The translations under genes and the position numbers were made by a program. Shown one piece after another: positions 37,978-39,115 of a DNA stretch of 39,115 bases (positions are counted from its first letter, which is position 1; the number at the start of each line of letters is the position of its first letter). Origin of the DNA: a bacterium (GTDB lineage: Bacteria > Auribacterota > JABMQX01); assembly GCA_030691545.1 (NCBI GenBank), contig JAUYEE010000302.1, forward strand, positions 1-39,115, in the 5' to 3' direction. The notes under the pieces are model-generated. The model saw nothing but the letters and a program-made list of their open reading frames with translations, was not told the origin of the DNA and did not search any database.

Positions 37978-38655
37978 TCAGGTCGAACCAACATCGCCGG
38001 AGCGAGCGCCGCCCGGCTCCGCGGCCCGGGCCACGTGAGCGGCTCGCCGAAGGACCCTTTTGACCTCTCCGACGAACTTGGCAAAGGAAGGGTCGTGTCT
38101 CCCAGCGGAATAAAGGTCCGATATGTTGCCAGCGATCTCGCGACCGAACTCAGGGCCTCCCAGCAACGACGTAATTCGCTGGTCGCGCAGTGCGGTTCGG
38201 AGGATGTTCTTATAGTAGTCCTTCTCACACTTATACGCTGGGGGTTCGATGCCCTTCTTCAGACCGACGGCCCTCTTCAACGCCTCGGGGTCAAGGAGGT
38301 ACCATCTTTCGACATGCGGGTCCGGTATTGCACACGCTATGGCATCGCGGAACGGGTCGTCATCCCTGACTTTCTTGATCAGTTGTTTTGCCCTTTCCTC
38401 AAAGCCCACACAGTCAGCGTCAACAGCCACTACGATCACGTCTGGCCCCCGGAGCTTGGCTTTTCGCAGGTCTCGGACGAAGTTGTTGAATTCCTCGACG
38501 ACTCTGATACAACCTCCCCTCGCGGATATGACCTCGGCTGGCGAAAGGACCTGCTGCGGCATAGACAGATCAGAGGCAATTCTTTCAACCAGGGCCACAA
38601 TGAACTCCTCTTGGGCGCGATCCTCAAGAAAATAAACGACTCGGAGTCTATCCAC
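37978..38655 (-). CDS. DUF4276-like protein (possible TOPRIM-type effector) paired with ATPase
   Basis: A 225-residue protein starting with GTG at 38655 after GAGAGG. The start overlaps the stop of the ATPase gene by eight bases, giving tight coupling. Features recalling DUF4276/TOPRIM-like folds: an N-terminal strand followed by an acidic residue (VVYFLEDRAQEEF), ISARGGCIRVVEEF, the acidic strand end VIVVAVDADCVGFEERAK, and HVERWYLLDPEALKRAVG. The pairing of an ABC-type ATPase with a small TOPRIM-like partner is reminiscent of anti-phage modules such as PARIS or OLD-type systems; this is inference from architecture. The last 20 residues are Ala/Gly-rich and may be an extension. Confidence 0.7.
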   Translation of the reverse strand: MDRLRVVYFLEDRAQEEFIVALVERIASDLSMPQQVLSPAEVISARGGCIRVVEEFNNFVRDLRKAKLRGPDVIVVAVDADCVGFEERAKQLIKKVRDDDPFRDAIACAIPDPHVERWYLLDPEALKRAVGLKKGIEPPAYKCEKDYYKNILRTALRDQRITSLLGGPEFGREIAGNISDLYSAGRHDPSFAKFVGEVKRVLRRAAHVARAAEPGGARSGDVGST

Positions 38656-39115
38656 CCAATTCGCCTCTCAAGATGCGGTCCTCAAGGGCCCTCTCTATCT
38701 GATGGCCTCGGAACAATGGGCCGAGACATGAAAAAGGTCTGATGGTCGTGCGGTCCCCCTCTTTGCGGCAGACGAACAGCTGTTGGTCACTGAAGTAGGT
38801 TGGGAGGACCGCTGAGTGCGTGGTAACAATTATCTGCTTGCCGGACTCCGCCGCGTTCTTGAGTATCTCGCCGATAATCTTGAGTCGAACAGGGTGCACT
38901 CCGTTTTCCGGCTCCTCAAATGCTACCAGCGTCGCCTGATTGGCCGGGTGGAGGGTTGCAAGAAAACCTATCAAACGCAGGGTTCCCTCGGACATGAGCC
39001 GCGCCGAATAATGGATGCCATTCTCAAAGAGGCGTAGCCCGACCTGCCCCTCCTTTGTGGGGTAGACGTCAATCCGAGCGTCGCTGGGCATCACCTGCCT
39101 CAACGCCAGGTTCAG
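38648..39115 (-). CDS. AAA/ABC-type ATPase, C-terminal part (5' end outside window)
   Basis: The C-terminal 155 or so codons of an AAA_21/SMC-like ATPase. Visible are a signature-like SEGTLRLIGFLATL, Walker B with catalytic acidic residues and D-loop (LVAFEEPENGVHP), and the switch histidine IIVTTHSAVLPTYF. The Walker A motif must lie upstream, beyond 39115. This is the ATPase group seen in OLD-family nucleases and several phage-defence systems. It is directly followed by, and overlaps, the DUF4276-like gene. Both run opposite to the sugar genes, so they form a separate unit. Confidence 0.85.
   Translation of the reverse strand: MNLALRQVMPSDARIDVYPTKEGQVGLRLFENGIHYSARLMSEGTLRLIGFLATLHPANQATLVAFEEPENGVHPVRLKIIGEILKNAAESGKQIIVTTHSAVLPTYFSDQQLFVCRKEGDRTTIRPFSCLGPLFRGHQIERALEDRILRGELGG

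Overview
The window looks like a piece of a free-living, carbohydrate-degrading Gram-negative bacterium. Signs of this are two lipoprotein-type signal peptides, a Tat-type signal peptide, a c-type cytochrome, many secreted glycan-active enzymes, and abundant short palindromic repeats between genes. The general style (Gly-rich secreted hydrolases, DUF5107-TPR and LamG proteins, no SusC/SusD pair beside the hydrolases) suggests the Planctomycetota/Verrucomicrobiota group or a neighbouring candidate phylum. That assignment is inference; no rRNA or other marker gene is present.

Left part (1-18268, every gene on the minus strand): an arabinoxylan and arabinan degradation locus. A sugar:cation symporter of the GPH/MelB type overlaps a GH43 beta-xylosidase by ATGA (1-2940), with a credible promoter at 3255-3282. 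After an unrelated SAM methyltransferase comes a six-gene run transcribed from 18186 down to 4454: a 1647-residue protein (esterase, malectin-like, GH51 arabinofuranosidase, lipocalin-like, second esterase), a GH10 xylanase, two secreted GH43 enzymes with different C-terminal binding domains, a GH62 arabinofuranosidase and a GH127 beta-L-arabinofuranosidase. Together they could cut the xylan backbone, remove single or double arabinose branches and feruloyl/acetyl esters, and deliver small oligosaccharides to the symporter and beta-xylosidase. Three gene remnants (GH62 3' end, a DUF1593-like tail, a LamG tail) show that the locus has been reshuffled.

Junction (18269-19380): a complete IS630-family element whose transposase is split by a probable -1 frameshift at an A8 run. 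It sits where gene orientation switches from all minus to all plus, and its two flanks are not halves of one gene.

Middle (19547-24347): a glycine cleavage operon gcvT-gcvH-gcvPA-gcvPB without the L protein. An ~83-84 bp GC-rich repeat lies in tandem just after gcvT (even supplying its stop codon), and a third copy is inserted in frame inside gcvPA, adding about 28 residues.

Right part (24348-39115): two composite palindromic repeat clusters in opposite orientation (24433-24886 and 34911-35133) bracket a 10 kb block: orphan larC, a secreted TIM-barrel-like protein of unrecognised family, a LamG protein, a Tat-exported aldo/keto-reductase-like protein lacking most catalytic residues, a tetraheme cytochrome lipoprotein, and a DUF5107-TPR protein. 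Beyond it lie two SDR dehydrogenases of hexuronate type and a HAD hydrolase. Convergent to them, at the edge, is a cut-off AAA/ABC-type ATPase overlapping a DUF4276-like gene, a possible defence pair.
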